This document shows, in pieces, positions 1 through 7,573 of a stretch of DNA of 64,000 bases. Position 1 is the first letter of the stretch, and each line of letters opens with the position of its first letter. Below the pieces are notes generated by a model. It worked only from the letters and a program-made list of their open reading frames with translations, was not told the origin of the DNA and made no database searches. The position numbers and the translations under genes were made by a program. Source of the DNA: Crassaminicella thermophila (lineage in GTDB: Bacteria > Bacillota > Clostridia > Peptostreptococcales > Thermotaleaceae); assembly GCF_008152325.1 (NCBI RefSeq), contig NZ_CP042243.1, positions 1,059,026 to 1,123,025 of the forward strand, in the 5' to 3' direction.

Positions 1-2
1 CA

Positions 3-155
3 AGACCGATTATAAATAAATCATGGGAATATTTCTTTTATATAGATTTTGAGGGTAATTTGCATGAAAAAGTTGTGAAGGATGCAATTGAATTGATAGA
101 GAAGAACAGTAGCTTTTTTCAGCTTCTTGGAAACTATAAAGGGCATAAAGGATAG
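3..155 (+). CDS. pheA: Prephenate dehydratase, C-terminal end (partial)
   Basis: Only the last 50 codons are inside the window. They read RPIINKSWEYFFYIDFEGN, then an amphipathic helix and SSFFQLLGNYK. This is the typical end of the ACT regulatory domain of prephenate dehydratase, in which RPI-N--WEY-FY-D-EG is conserved and takes part in phenylalanine-dependent control. The enzyme converts prephenate to phenylpyruvate in the cytoplasm. The stop lies 12 nt before the aroE ATG, so it is probably the upstream member of an aromatic amino acid operon. The N-terminal catalytic part, and any fusion to chorismate mutase, cannot be seen. Confidence 0.85.
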   Translation, partial: RPIINKSWEYFFYIDFEGNLHEKVVKDAIELIEKNSSFFQLLGNYKGHKG

Positions 156-167
156 GTGGGATATGTA

Positions 168-989
168 ATGTTTTTTGGGCTTATAGGAGAAAAACTAAAG
201 CATAGTTTTTCTCCAATTATACATTCTATTATATTTGAAGAACTTAATATTAAAAGCTATTATCATTTATTTGAGGTGAAAAGAGAAGATTTAAAAGAAG
301 CGATATATGGTTTAAAGGCGTTAGGAGCAAAGGGTGTGAATGTAACGATTCCTTATAAGGTTGAAGTTATTAAATACCTAGATAGTATTTCAAGTGAAGC
401 TAAGCGGATCGGAGCAGTAAATACAATATGTTTTAAGGATAATGAAGCAATCGGATATAATACAGACTATTATGGTTTTGGAATTATGCTTGATAAGCAT
501 CATATTGATTTAAAGAATAAAAAAGCTGTTATATTAGGGACTGGTGGAGCTTCAAAAAGTGTTATTCAGTATCTTTTAGATAAAGGGATAGGAGATATTA
601 CTCTTGTAAGTAGAAATGTTGATTCTGGGAAAGAAAAATATAAAAATTTTAAAATTATGTCCTATGATAAAATAGGATTGTTAAAAGAGCAGGATTTAAT
701 TATTAACTGTACACCATGTGGAATGCATCCAAATGTTCAGAATTCACCTATAAGAAAAAAAGACATTTTCAATTTTAAAGTTGCAGTGGATTTAATATAT
801 AATCCATTAGAAACTTTATTTTTAAAATATGGGAAAGAAGAAGGATTAAAGACTATAAATGGACTTTATATGTTAGTAGGGCAGGCTGTAAAAGCACAAG
901 AATTTTGGAATGGTATAAAAATTAATAGTAGTGTTTGCGATAAAATTTATGAAAAAATTTGTGATATACAAGGTGGTTACAATGGCTGA
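168..989 (+). CDS. aroE: Shikimate dehydrogenase
   Basis: NADPH-dependent reduction of 3-dehydroshikimate to shikimate. About 273 residues, normal for AroE. The shikimate-binding half has KHSFSPIIHS near the N terminus, NVTIPYK with the catalytic Lys near residue 64, GAVNT and GYNTDYYGF with the catalytic Asp. The Rossmann half has VILGTGGASKS near 121 and NCTPCGMHP. A GTG 12 nt upstream is in frame, but ATG 168 is preferred: AGGTGGG lies 8 nt before it and the encoded N terminus MFFGLIGEKLKHS matches the family. The 3' end overlaps aroK by 8 nt, which implies translational coupling. Confidence 0.96.
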   Translation: MFFGLIGEKLKHSFSPIIHSIIFEELNIKSYYHLFEVKREDLKEAIYGLKALGAKGVNVTIPYKVEVIKYLDSISSEAKRIGAVNTICFKDNEAIGYNTDYYGFGIMLDKHHIDLKNKKAVILGTGGASKSVIQYLLDKGIGDITLVSRNVDSGKEKYKNFKIMSYDKIGLLKEQDLIINCTPCGMHPNVQNSPIRKKDIFNFKVAVDLIYNPLETLFLKYGKEEGLKTINGLYMLVGQAVKAQEFWNGIKINSSVCDKIYEKICDIQGGYNG

Positions 990-1524
990 AAATATATATA
1001 AAAATATTGTGCTTATTGGAATGCCAGGATGTGGAAAAACAACAATAGGAAAGCTTTTAGCTGAGAGATTGAATATGAAATTTTGTGATATAGACAAATA
1101 TATCGAAGAAAAAGAGGGAAGAAGTGTTTCAGATATTTTTAAAAAAGGAGAAGAATTTTTTAGAAGTATTGAAAATAAAGCAGTAAAAGAAGTAAGTAAG
1201 AATTGTCCGTTGGTTATATCAACAGGTGGAGGAGTTATTAAGTTAGCTGAAAATATAGAATTACTAAAGAAAAATGGACTGATTATATTTATAGATAGGT
1301 CAGTAGAAGATATTATTTCTGATGTTGATACAAGTACTAGACCACTATTAAAGGATGGAAAAGAAAAAATTTACAATTTATATAAAGAAAGGTATATTTT
1401 ATATAAAAAATATTGTGATTGTGAAATTAAAAATGATACAACATTAAAAATAGTAATAGATAGGATTGTTGCATGTCTAAATAGACATTTAGGAGATGAT
1501 AATTTTGAAAATATTAATTATTAA
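982..1524 (+). CDS. aroK: Shikimate kinase
   Basis: Phosphorylates shikimate to shikimate-3-phosphate with ATP. About 180 residues, typical of the single-domain enzyme. The Walker A loop GMPGCGKTTIGK is near residue 14. The shikimate-binding DIDKYIEEKEGRSV, with the conserved Asp, and F-R--E follow, then STGGGV, and a lid segment around STRPLL. An in-frame ATG lies upstream at 949, but ATG 982 has AAGGTGG at the proper distance and gives the family-like N terminus MAENIYKNIVLIG. It starts inside the end of aroE and overlaps aroQ at its own end. Confidence 0.96.
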   Translation: MAENIYKNIVLIGMPGCGKTTIGKLLAERLNMKFCDIDKYIEEKEGRSVSDIFKKGEEFFRSIENKAVKEVSKNCPLVISTGGGVIKLAENIELLKKNGLIIFIDRSVEDIISDVDTSTRPLLKDGKEKIYNLYKERYILYKKYCDCEIKNDTTLKIVIDRIVACLNRHLGDDNFENINY

Positions 1525-1939
1525 TGGACCAAATATTAATTTTTTAGGAATAAGGGAAAAACATATATATGGTGGAAAAACTTATAAGGAAATGTGTACT
1601 TATCTAAATGAAAAAGCAAAGGAACTATCATTAGAAATAGATATTGTTCAGAGTAACATAGAAGGAGAAATTGTAAACTTTATACAAGGAGCTTATAAAA
1701 AATATGATGGAATTATAATTAATCCTGCTGCATATACCCACTATAGTATTGCTATTTATGATGCTTTAAAAGCAGTTGACATTAAAGCTGTTGAAGTACA
1801 TATAAGTAATATACATTCAAGGGAAGAATATAGAAAAAAGTCTGTTACAGCTTCCGCATGTATTGGGCAAATTTGTGGTTTTGGAATCTATGGATATGTA
1901 CTTGCTATGATGGCATTGGCAAATACAAAAACAGGATAG
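1505..1939 (+). CDS. aroQ: Type II 3-dehydroquinate dehydratase
   Basis: Dehydrates 3-dehydroquinate to 3-dehydroshikimate. About 144 residues, the size of the small dodecameric type II enzyme. Visible motifs are INGPNINFLGIRE at the N terminus, IYGG with the catalytic Tyr, QSNIEGEI, INPAAYTHYS and EVHISNIHSREEYRKKS with the active-site His. An ATG at 1496 is only one base from the AGGAG at 1491-1495. TTG 1505 lies 9 nt downstream of that AGGAG and starts exactly at MKILIINGPN, so TTG is taken as the start. The gene overlaps the end of aroK by 20 nt. A terminator follows directly. Confidence 0.94.
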   Translation: MKILIINGPNINFLGIREKHIYGGKTYKEMCTYLNEKAKELSLEIDIVQSNIEGEIVNFIQGAYKKYDGIIINPAAYTHYSIAIYDALKAVDIKAVEVHISNIHSREEYRKKSVTASACIGQICGFGIYGYVLAMMALANTKTG

Positions 1940-1964
1940 TGTAAGGATACACTCCCTGTTTTTT
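1929..1964. terminator. Bidirectional rho-independent terminator
   Basis: AAACAGG (1929-1935) pairs with CCTGTTT (1955-1961). An inner AGTGT/ACACT stem sits around loop AAGGAT. T-rich sequence follows on the plus strand and the complement of an A-run follows on the minus strand. It separates aroQ from the convergent gene ending at 1969 and overlaps the 3' end of aroQ. Confidence 0.8.
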
Positions 1965-1968
1965 ATAT

Positions 1969-2694
1969 TTATTCTTCTTTAGGTGGATTATCATCATTTT
2001 CATCATTATTTTCCGTATCGCTATATTCATCATTATTATAGCTGTCTGATATATTATTATCTTCTTCTTCATCTAAGTCCTCATCATCATTAAATAAAGA
2101 CATTAATTTCATCATTTGGGCCATTTTTTTAAAGTCCCCAATTTTTTTTGCATATTCTGCTGGCAACATTGGTTCAATTGCTTCGATAATGTTATTGATC
2201 TGTGCAGACATATCTTTGTTACTTTCAAAATTTAAAGCCTTTTGTATGTTTAAAATATTTTTCACATCTTTTACTTTATCTAGTATTGAGAGTATAGTGG
2301 TAGCAGTTTGTATATGAGATTTGGTTTCTTCACTCATATTACTACCAAAAACATTTAGTGCTTCCTTTAAAAATTCTAAATTTTTGCTTCCAAGTATTCT
2401 ATTAGATTGCATTGCACTTTTTCGTAAATCGTTTAGTACAGTTGCTTTTTTGACGTTTTCCAATAAATGAGAGATTTTATCTAAGGTATTGCTGTTTATT
2501 GTAGGTGTTTTTGGTTTTTCGTAATTTTCTGAACTTAAATTTGAATAGGTGTTTTTATTTTTCAAAAACAATATAAGAAATATTGGAATGATGAATATAA
2601 ACATTCTATTGCTTTGTATGGGAAATCTACCAATGCTTATTTCATCTTCTGGCAATAAAATATCGTTAGAATCAACGGGAATAAGCTCGTTCAT
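1969..2694 (-). CDS. Hypothetical membrane-anchored protein with acidic tail
   Basis: Not recognised as a named family. The predicted product has 241 residues. After about 30 polar residues there is one hydrophobic segment (MFIFIIPIFLILFL, about residues 31-44). A mostly helical region with several Lys-rich stretches follows, and the last 35 residues are almost all Asp, Glu, Asn and Ser. An in-frame ATG exists 61 codons upstream, but ATG 2694 has a perfect AAGGAGG about 7 nt before it, and the upstream extension reads as non-coding. It is divergent from the small charged protein at 2844 and convergent with aroQ. A single transmembrane anchor with a large soluble domain is inferred; which side of the membrane it faces is unclear. 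Confidence 0.75.
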   Translation of the reverse strand: MNELIPVDSNDILLPEDEISIGRFPIQSNRMFIFIIPIFLILFLKNKNTYSNLSSENYEKPKTPTINSNTLDKISHLLENVKKATVLNDLRKSAMQSNRILGSKNLEFLKEALNVFGSNMSEETKSHIQTATTILSILDKVKDVKNILNIQKALNFESNKDMSAQINNIIEAIEPMLPAEYAKKIGDFKKMAQMMKLMSLFNDDEDLDEEEDNNISDSYNNDEYSDTENNDENDDNPPKEE

Positions 2695-2843
2695 ACTCCG
2701 CCTCCTTAAAACAATCTTTGTTCTATCATATGCTAGAGAAAAAATTGTGTTACGGCAAACTATGATATTTGAAGGTAATAAATATCTTAAAAATGTCATA
2801 GATTTAAGTGAGTGATGACTAAATTTATTATGGAGGTGAATTA

Positions 2844-3137
2844 ATGGGAAAATTAAATAAGAAAAAATTGGAAGCATTTATGAAATCAATGGGTGATATA
2901 GCACCAACAGATGAGCAAAAGAAAATGATAGAACAAATGTCTACAAAATATGGAGATAAAAATGAGGAAGAAATTATTAAAGAACTAAAAAAATTAAAGG
3001 CGAGTATGATTAAGAATACAAAGAAGTATAAAAAGCAGATGCAAGCATTAGAGCAGATGAAAGATTTTCTAGATGAAGAGCAGAAAAAGAAATTAGAAAA
3101 AATAATGAAATTTTTAAATGAAGAAGAGAAAAAATAG
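2844..3137 (+). CDS. Small charged helical protein, hypothetical
   Basis: 97 residues, no family recognised. The sequence is almost entirely Lys/Glu/Met/Leu and is predicted to be helical throughout, with heptad-like spacing from about residue 20 to the end (for example KKYKKQMQALEQMKDFLDEE). No Cys, no signal peptide and no transmembrane segment is seen. The start is secure: GGAGGTG lies 8 nt before ATG 2844. It is divergently arranged with the acidic membrane protein at 1969-2694 (149 nt between the starts), so the two could share a control region. Its stop codon lies in the left arm of the following terminator. Confidence 0.75.
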   Translation: MGKLNKKKLEAFMKSMGDIAPTDEQKKMIEQMSTKYGDKNEEEIIKELKKLKASMIKNTKKYKKQMQALEQMKDFLDEEQKKKLEKIMKFLNEEEKK

Positions 3138-3166
3138 GCTAAGATTTTCTTAGCCTACTTTTTTTT
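3135..3166. terminator. Bidirectional terminator holding both stop codons
   Basis: Perfect 10-bp stem TAGGCTAAGA (3135-3144) with TCTTAGCCTA (3148-3157) and a short T loop, then T-rich sequence on the plus strand and A-rich sequence to the left, which gives U's on the minus transcript. The TAG of the upstream gene and the TAG of the convergent gene are the two outer ends of the stem. Confidence 0.9.
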
Positions 3167-3679
3167 GCCTGCAATAATATAAATAATATCATCTAAAGAA
3201 GTATTAGTTTTTATATCAAAAGTACCAGATTTTAGTTTTGAAGCAATTTTAAGTTCTTCTACTCTAGATATAAACTTAGTAGTATTTTCAATAAGCCCTT
3301 TATCTTTTAATATCTTAGCAATACCTATACCAGGTGTACCACTAGGGATCTGAATATGTACAATAGTAGGTTGTGGTGAAGGATCAGCAGGTACTTTATC
3401 ATCAACAGAAGTACTAGGAATATCTTCTTCTTTTGAAATAACCTCTTCATCTGAATCAGATGAGTCTGCTTCTTCTTCAATGATAGGGAGGGTTGGTTCT
3501 TCAACCACTTTTATTTCATTACTATCAGAATTTACATTTACTTTTGCAATGTTTTCCTTAGAATAAGCTAATGAATCTGTTACTTTCCAAGTAATTATAG
3601 TAGACATTGTTAAAATAATAACAAAGGCTAAGAGTATGTCACTTATTTCATATAAAGCATCTTTCATTTTTTCGAACAT
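3155..3679 (-). CDS. MltG/YceG-like protein without catalytic domain
   Basis: 174 residues from ATG 3679 (GGAGG 9 nt before). N-terminal cytoplasmic helix MFEKMKDALYEISD, one transmembrane segment (about residues 15-33), an acidic Ser/Glu/Asp linker (about 55-95), a Pro-rich stretch, then a C-terminal domain IQIPSGTPGIGIAKILKDKG ... SGTFDIKTNTSLDDIIYII. That last part resembles the LysM-like N-terminal domain of endolytic transglycosylase MltG (YceG family). The MltG catalytic domain, with its essential Glu, is missing, so lytic activity is not expected. It may bind peptidoglycan or partner with a real MltG; this role is inferred. Confidence 0.7.
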   Translation of the reverse strand: MFEKMKDALYEISDILLAFVIILTMSTIITWKVTDSLAYSKENIAKVNVNSDSNEIKVVEEPTLPIIEEEADSSDSDEEVISKEEDIPSTSVDDKVPADPSPQPTIVHIQIPSGTPGIGIAKILKDKGLIENTTKFISRVEELKIASKLKSGTFDIKTNTSLDDIIYIIAGKKK

Positions 3680-3813
3680 AATATATAACCTCCCTTTATT
3701 GTTATATTTAAAGGATAGCATAACTTATCATATGTTTTCAATAGATAACTAATTTTAAAAGGAAATATGAAAAAAGCTACAGTTGTGGCATAATAGTATA
3801 GAGGTGAAAGAAA

Positions 3814-4785
3814 ATGAGAGAATTATGTATAGGGAAAAATGAAAAAAATCAAAGAATAGATAAATTTCTTAGAAAATATCTGTCAAAAGCTTCCCTGAGC
3901 TTTATTTACAAAATGATTAGAAAAAAAAATATTAAAGTTAATGGAAAAAAAGTAAATAGCGATTATATACTTAAAGAGGGAGATTCTATTCAATTGTATT
4001 TAAGCGAAAACACTATTGAAGGTTTTATTGAGAAGAAAGATATTAAAGAAGTAAAAAGAAACTTTGAAATTATATATGAAGATAAAAATGTATTATTAGT
4101 AGAAAAACCTCCAGGGCTTTTGGTTCATGAAGACATAAATGAAGATAAAAATACTTTGATAAATCAAGTGATAAAATACTTATATGATAAGAAAGAATAT
4201 AATCCTCAAGAAGAAAAGACATTTGTTCCTGCAAGTGTTAATAGGTTAGATCGAAATACAGGGGGTATTGTGATCATTGGAAAAAACAATCAAGCATTAC
4301 AAATCTTAAATGAGATGATTCGAAAGAAAGATTATATAAGAAAATACTATCTAACTATCGTAAGAGGAAACCTACAAGGTTATAAAGAACTAAAAGGATA
4401 TTTATTAAAAGATGAAAAAACTAATAAAGTAAAAGTGTTTAAGAAGAAGGTACCTAAAGCAAAAGAAATACATACCATTTATAGATCAATAAAAACGAAT
4501 GGTCATTATACTTTAATAGAAGTAGAAATTATAACAGGAAGAACCCATCAAATCCGAGCTCATTTGGCGAGTATGGGTTATCCTCTTATTGGAGATTGCA
4601 AATATGGTAATATAAAAGAAAATAGAATTTTTAAAGATAAGTTTGACTTAAAGCATCAATTTTTGCATGCTTATAAAATTTATTTTGAGAAAAGTATAGA
4701 TTCTTTAAAGTATTTGGAAGGAAAAAGCTATTTTTCATCTTTACCAAAAAAATTAGAGAAAATAAAAATTGCATTATTTACATGA
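3814..4785 (+). CDS. RluA-family pseudouridine synthase
   Basis: Isomerises uridine to pseudouridine in rRNA or tRNA. An N-terminal S4 RNA-binding domain (about residues 12-60, QRIDKFLRKYLSKASLSFIY ... IKVNGKKV) is followed by the RluA catalytic domain. The catalytic Asp lies in VNRLDRNTGGIVI near residue 150; the usual His before RLD is Asn here. YYLTIVRG and TGRTHQIRAHLASMGYPLIGD, the hallmark C-terminal motif, are intact. 323 residues, normal for RluC/RluD proteins. GAGGTG precedes ATG 3814. The exact target base cannot be told from sequence. Confidence 0.92.
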   Translation: MRELCIGKNEKNQRIDKFLRKYLSKASLSFIYKMIRKKNIKVNGKKVNSDYILKEGDSIQLYLSENTIEGFIEKKDIKEVKRNFEIIYEDKNVLLVEKPPGLLVHEDINEDKNTLINQVIKYLYDKKEYNPQEEKTFVPASVNRLDRNTGGIVIIGKNNQALQILNEMIRKKDYIRKYYLTIVRGNLQGYKELKGYLLKDEKTNKVKVFKKKVPKAKEIHTIYRSIKTNGHYTLIEVEIITGRTHQIRAHLASMGYPLIGDCKYGNIKENRIFKDKFDLKHQFLHAYKIYFEKSIDSLKYLEGKSYFSSLPKKLEKIKIALFT

Positions 4786-4836
4786 TTTACATAACATGAA
4801 GTACAAGGATGCAACGCTATTAAAGGGGGAGAACGA

Positions 4837-5610
4837 TTGGACAAGATAAATTATGCAATATGTAAAGCTTTGATAGATAGATATGATTATGCTGGTGCTA
4901 TTGAATGGATTAAAAAAAATGAAAATGTAGATAAAGATATTATAAAGCTGTTGTATTCATGTAAATATGCAATTAATTTTGATTTCGAATCAGCTTATTA
5001 TGTACTATCAGAAATAAAAGATAAAAGAATAGGATATCTAAAAGAAAATTTAAAAGAATTAAAGGACGGAAGAGCTGATGCAATATTTTCAGAGTTGATA
5101 GAAAATACTCAAATCAAACTAATCAATGGAAAATATATAGATTTTTTAAGTCGAATATATAGATTAAAAGAGGCTATTTTAAAATATATATTTGCTAAAA
5201 ATCATATAGATAAAAATAAATTTTCATTTATGACAGAAGTTGTGTCTAAAAGGATGATATTAAAAATTCTAAGGAAAAAGTACAAAATATATAATCCAAA
5301 TTTAGGTTTTGCTATTAGTAGTTATATAAATAAATACTTAAGCAAAGATAAAAGATATGAAGAAGTTTTAAAAATTTTGAATGCAACTAAAATGAATGAA
5401 ATTATTGAATTAAGACATGCATGCATAGCAGGACACGGCTTTAGAGGTATAAATAGAGAAAAGATTATTAGGATTTATGGAAGTCCATTGAACATAATAG
5501 ATGATTTTTGTATTGCATTAGAGAAAATAGGTGTAACTATTCGAAGAAATAAATATGCTAAGATAAATAAATATATATTAGAACGTTTACAAACAATGGA
5601 AAATTTATGA
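4837..5610 (+). CDS. Stand-alone HEPN-domain protein, Csm6 C-terminal-like
   Basis: 257 residues from TTG 4837, supported by AAAGGGGGAG upstream. Near residues 193-200 it reads RHACIAGH, preceded by MNEIIEL and followed by GFRGINREKIIRIYGS. This fits the HEPN RNase signature R-(N/H/D)-x(4-5)-H and the surroundings seen in the C-terminal half of type III-A Csm6 proteins (L--LRN--AH-----e--i----G-). The N-terminal part (IDRYDYAGAIEWI ... YAINFDFESAYYVL) also resembles the helical start of that Csm6 region. No CARF ligand-sensor domain is present and no CRISPR array or cas gene is in the window. RNase function is inferred from one motif; the protein could be an inactive relative. Confidence 0.6.
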   Translation: MDKINYAICKALIDRYDYAGAIEWIKKNENVDKDIIKLLYSCKYAINFDFESAYYVLSEIKDKRIGYLKENLKELKDGRADAIFSELIENTQIKLINGKYIDFLSRIYRLKEAILKYIFAKNHIDKNKFSFMTEVVSKRMILKILRKKYKIYNPNLGFAISSYINKYLSKDKRYEEVLKILNATKMNEIIELRHACIAGHGFRGINREKIIRIYGSPLNIIDDFCIALEKIGVTIRRNKYAKINKYILERLQTMENL

Positions 5611-5639
5611 TTGTTGAAATGAAAAATAAGTGATACAAT
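5611..5639 (+). promoter_or_regulatory. Sigma-A type promoter for signal peptidase gene
   Basis: TTGTTG (5611-5616), 17-nt spacer, TACAAT (5634-5639). It ends 36 nt before the lepB start codon. Two mismatches in the -35, good spacing. Confidence 0.5.
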
Positions 5640-5675
5640 AAAATGTATGAAGTTTTTAAATAAGGAGAGAGTAAG

Positions 5676-6197
5676 ATGAGGAAAGAGATTTTAGAATGGG
5701 TTAAAACGATTATAATATCTGTAGTCATTGCAATGGTTATTACAACTTTTATCCGACCTACTTTGGTTAAGGGATATTCCATGTATCCAACTTTAAATGA
5801 ATATGACTATTTAATTATTAATAAAATACCTTATATGATGCATGAACCAGAAAGAGGAGATATTGTTGTTTTTAAATCTCACTTACAAACAGCAGAAGGA
5901 AAAGAGAAAGATTTAATAAAAAGAGTGATTGCTGTAGCAGGAGATAAAATCAAAATAACAGATGGAGAAGTGTTTGTAAATGACAAAAAGCTAGATGAAC
6001 CATATATTAATGGAGATTATACACCAGGAGAGATGGAGCTTAAAGTACCAGAAGGCACTATATTTTGTATGGGAGATAATAGACAAAATAGTTTAGATAG
6101 TCGTGATGAAAGAGTAGGACCTGTTAAAATAAATACCGTTAGAGGAAAAGTTTTGGTTAGACTATATCCTTTTACAAAAATAGGAAAAGTTCAATAA
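5676..6197 (+). CDS. lepB: Type I signal peptidase
   Basis: Membrane-bound Ser/Lys endopeptidase that removes signal peptides from exported proteins. 173 residues, the short Gram-positive (SipS-like) form. One N-terminal transmembrane segment (about residues 9-27), then GYSMYPTL with the catalytic Ser near residue 36, LIKRVIAVAGD with the general-base Lys near residue 80, and GDNRQNSLDSR. GGAGAGAG lies upstream of ATG 5676. A second, diverged copy is at 18864, as is common in spore-forming Firmicutes, where paralogues differ in substrate or timing. Confidence 0.95.
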   Translation: MRKEILEWVKTIIISVVIAMVITTFIRPTLVKGYSMYPTLNEYDYLIINKIPYMMHEPERGDIVVFKSHLQTAEGKEKDLIKRVIAVAGDKIKITDGEVFVNDKKLDEPYINGDYTPGEMELKVPEGTIFCMGDNRQNSLDSRDERVGPVKINTVRGKVLVRLYPFTKIGKVQ

Positions 6198-6222
6198 AAA
6201 AGAGCGCAAAGCTCTTTTTTTT
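6196..6222 (+). terminator. Rho-independent terminator after lepB
   Basis: AAAAGAGC and GCTCTTTT pair around a GCAAA loop, followed by a run of T's. It starts at the lepB stop codon. Confidence 0.9.
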
Positions 6223-6287
6223 ATTGTTTATTTTTTGTATCAATTGCACATTATAATAATGAAAAATATTAAAGGAGGTTTATGATA

Positions 6288-6713
6288 ATGAAAGTTAGAG
6301 ATTTAATGACAAAAGAAGTATCTTTTGCAAATCCTAATACACCTATAAGTCAAATTGCAACTCAGATGAAAAATTTAGATGTAGGCTCTATTCCGGTTTG
6401 TGATAGCAATCAACGTGCAGTAGGGATTGTTACTGATAGAGATATTGTACTTCGTAGTGTTTCTAATGGAAATATTAATGCAAGTGCTCAGGATGTTATG
6501 TCAGGACAATTGATTTATGCAACGCCAGATATGCATGCTCATGAAGCAGCAAATATAATGGCACAGAATCAAATAAGAAGATTGCCAGTAGTAGAAAATG
6601 GAAAACTAGTAGGAATGTTATCCATTGGAGATTTAGCTACTGTAAATATATATGTAAATGAAGCAGGAGATGCATTAAGTGATATTTCACAGCCAAGTAA
6701 GCCAAAAATGTAA
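6288..6713 (+). CDS. CBS-domain pair protein
   Basis: Two CBS repeats fill the 141-residue protein: KVRDLMTKEVSFANPNTPI ... GIVTDRDIVLRSV (about residues 2-60) and AQDVMSGQLIYATPDMHAHE ... GMLSIGDLATV (about 66-122), plus a short Ser/Pro/Lys tail. Stand-alone CBS pairs bind adenosine nucleotides and usually regulate a partner; the ligand here is unknown. ATG 6282 sits only 3 nt from the GGAGG at 6274-6278. ATG 6288, at 9 nt, is the better start and gives the usual MKVRDLMT opening. It is flanked by terminators on both sides, so it is transcribed alone. Confidence 0.88.
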   Translation: MKVRDLMTKEVSFANPNTPISQIATQMKNLDVGSIPVCDSNQRAVGIVTDRDIVLRSVSNGNINASAQDVMSGQLIYATPDMHAHEAANIMAQNQIRRLPVVENGKLVGMLSIGDLATVNIYVNEAGDALSDISQPSKPKM

Positions 6714-6725
6714 TTAAAAAGATTG

Positions 6726-6762
6726 AAAGTTCCTGTAAAAACAGGAACTTTTTGATTTTTTA
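6726..6762 (+). terminator. Rho-independent terminator
   Basis: AAAGTTCCTGT (6726-6736) and ACAGGAACTTT (6741-6751) form a perfect 11-bp stem with an AAAA loop, followed by T-rich sequence. Confidence 0.92.
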
Positions 6763-6781
6763 AGAAGTTTATAGGTATAAT
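6752..6781 (+). promoter_or_regulatory. Possible sigma-A promoter
   Basis: TTGATT (6752-6757), 18-nt spacer, TATAAT (6776-6781). It overlaps the T-tail of the preceding terminator and lies 57 nt before the start of the TGS-domain gene. A second TATAAT-like box follows 10 nt later, so the exact start point is uncertain. Confidence 0.4.
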
Positions 6782-6838
6782 ATGGGGTATAATAGAATAG
6801 ACTGATAATATTTATTCTATTATAAGGGGGCTTGATAA

Positions 6839-7573
6839 ATGAATAATAAACAGAAAAAAATAAAAATTGTTATAAATAATAAGGAGTTAGAAGTAGCAGC
6901 AGGGATTTCTTTAAAAGAAATAAGCAAAAATTTTCAAAAAGAATACGTAGCAACTATTGTTGCAGCTAAAGTAAATAACCATTTAAGAGAATTAAATTAT
7001 TCAATATATAGTGATTGTAATATTGAGTTTATTGATTTAACTTCATCTGATGGTATTAGGATTTATCAGAGAAGTTTATCATTTGTATTTATAAGAGCTG
7101 CTATGGAAATATTATCAGGATGCAAAGTTACAGTAGAGCATTCATTAAGTAAAGGGTTGTATTGTGAAATACATTATAAAAGAACAATAACAAAAGAAGA
7201 TGTGAAAAGAATAGAATCTAGGATGAGAGAAATTATAGAAGAAGATGTACCATTTATAAAAGATAGTATTTCAGTAGAAGAAGCCAAAAGGATTTTTAAA
7301 GAACTAGGCATGGAAGCAAAAACAGAACTATTAGATTTTAGAAAAAGTCCAGAAATAAATATATATAGTTGTGGATGGTTAAAAAATTATTTTTATGGTT
7401 ATATGGTTCCAAGTACAGCTTATTTGAAATTATTTAAATTGAGATATTATGAGCCAGGAATTATTATTCAGTATCCTGAAAAAACAAATCCTAATAAATT
7501 ACCAGAATTTGTTGAGCAAAAGAAATTATCAAAAATATTTAGAGAAGCAGAAAAAAATGGGGAAATATTATGA
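6839..7573 (+). CDS. TGS/SAD-domain half of a split nucleoside kinase
   Basis: 244 residues. The N terminus (IKIVINNKELEVAAGISLKEI ... AAKVNNHLRELNYSI, about residues 8-70) is a TGS-type beta-grasp domain. Residues about 90-200 resemble the second additional domain of threonyl-tRNA synthetase (FIRAAMEIL ... HSLSKGLYCEIHY). In many Clostridia these domains are fused in one chain of about 550 residues to a P-loop uridine kinase-like domain. Here the reading frame ends at IFREAEKNGEIL-TGA, and the kinase half begins at an overlapping ATGA. Together the two proteins have the length and order of the fused protein. See findings for fission versus frameshift. Confidence 0.8.
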   Translation: MNNKQKKIKIVINNKELEVAAGISLKEISKNFQKEYVATIVAAKVNNHLRELNYSIYSDCNIEFIDLTSSDGIRIYQRSLSFVFIRAAMEILSGCKVTVEHSLSKGLYCEIHYKRTITKEDVKRIESRMREIIEEDVPFIKDSISVEEAKRIFKELGMEAKTELLDFRKSPEINIYSCGWLKNYFYGYMVPSTAYLKLFKLRYYEPGIIIQYPEKTNPNKLPEFVEQKKLSKIFREAEKNGEIL

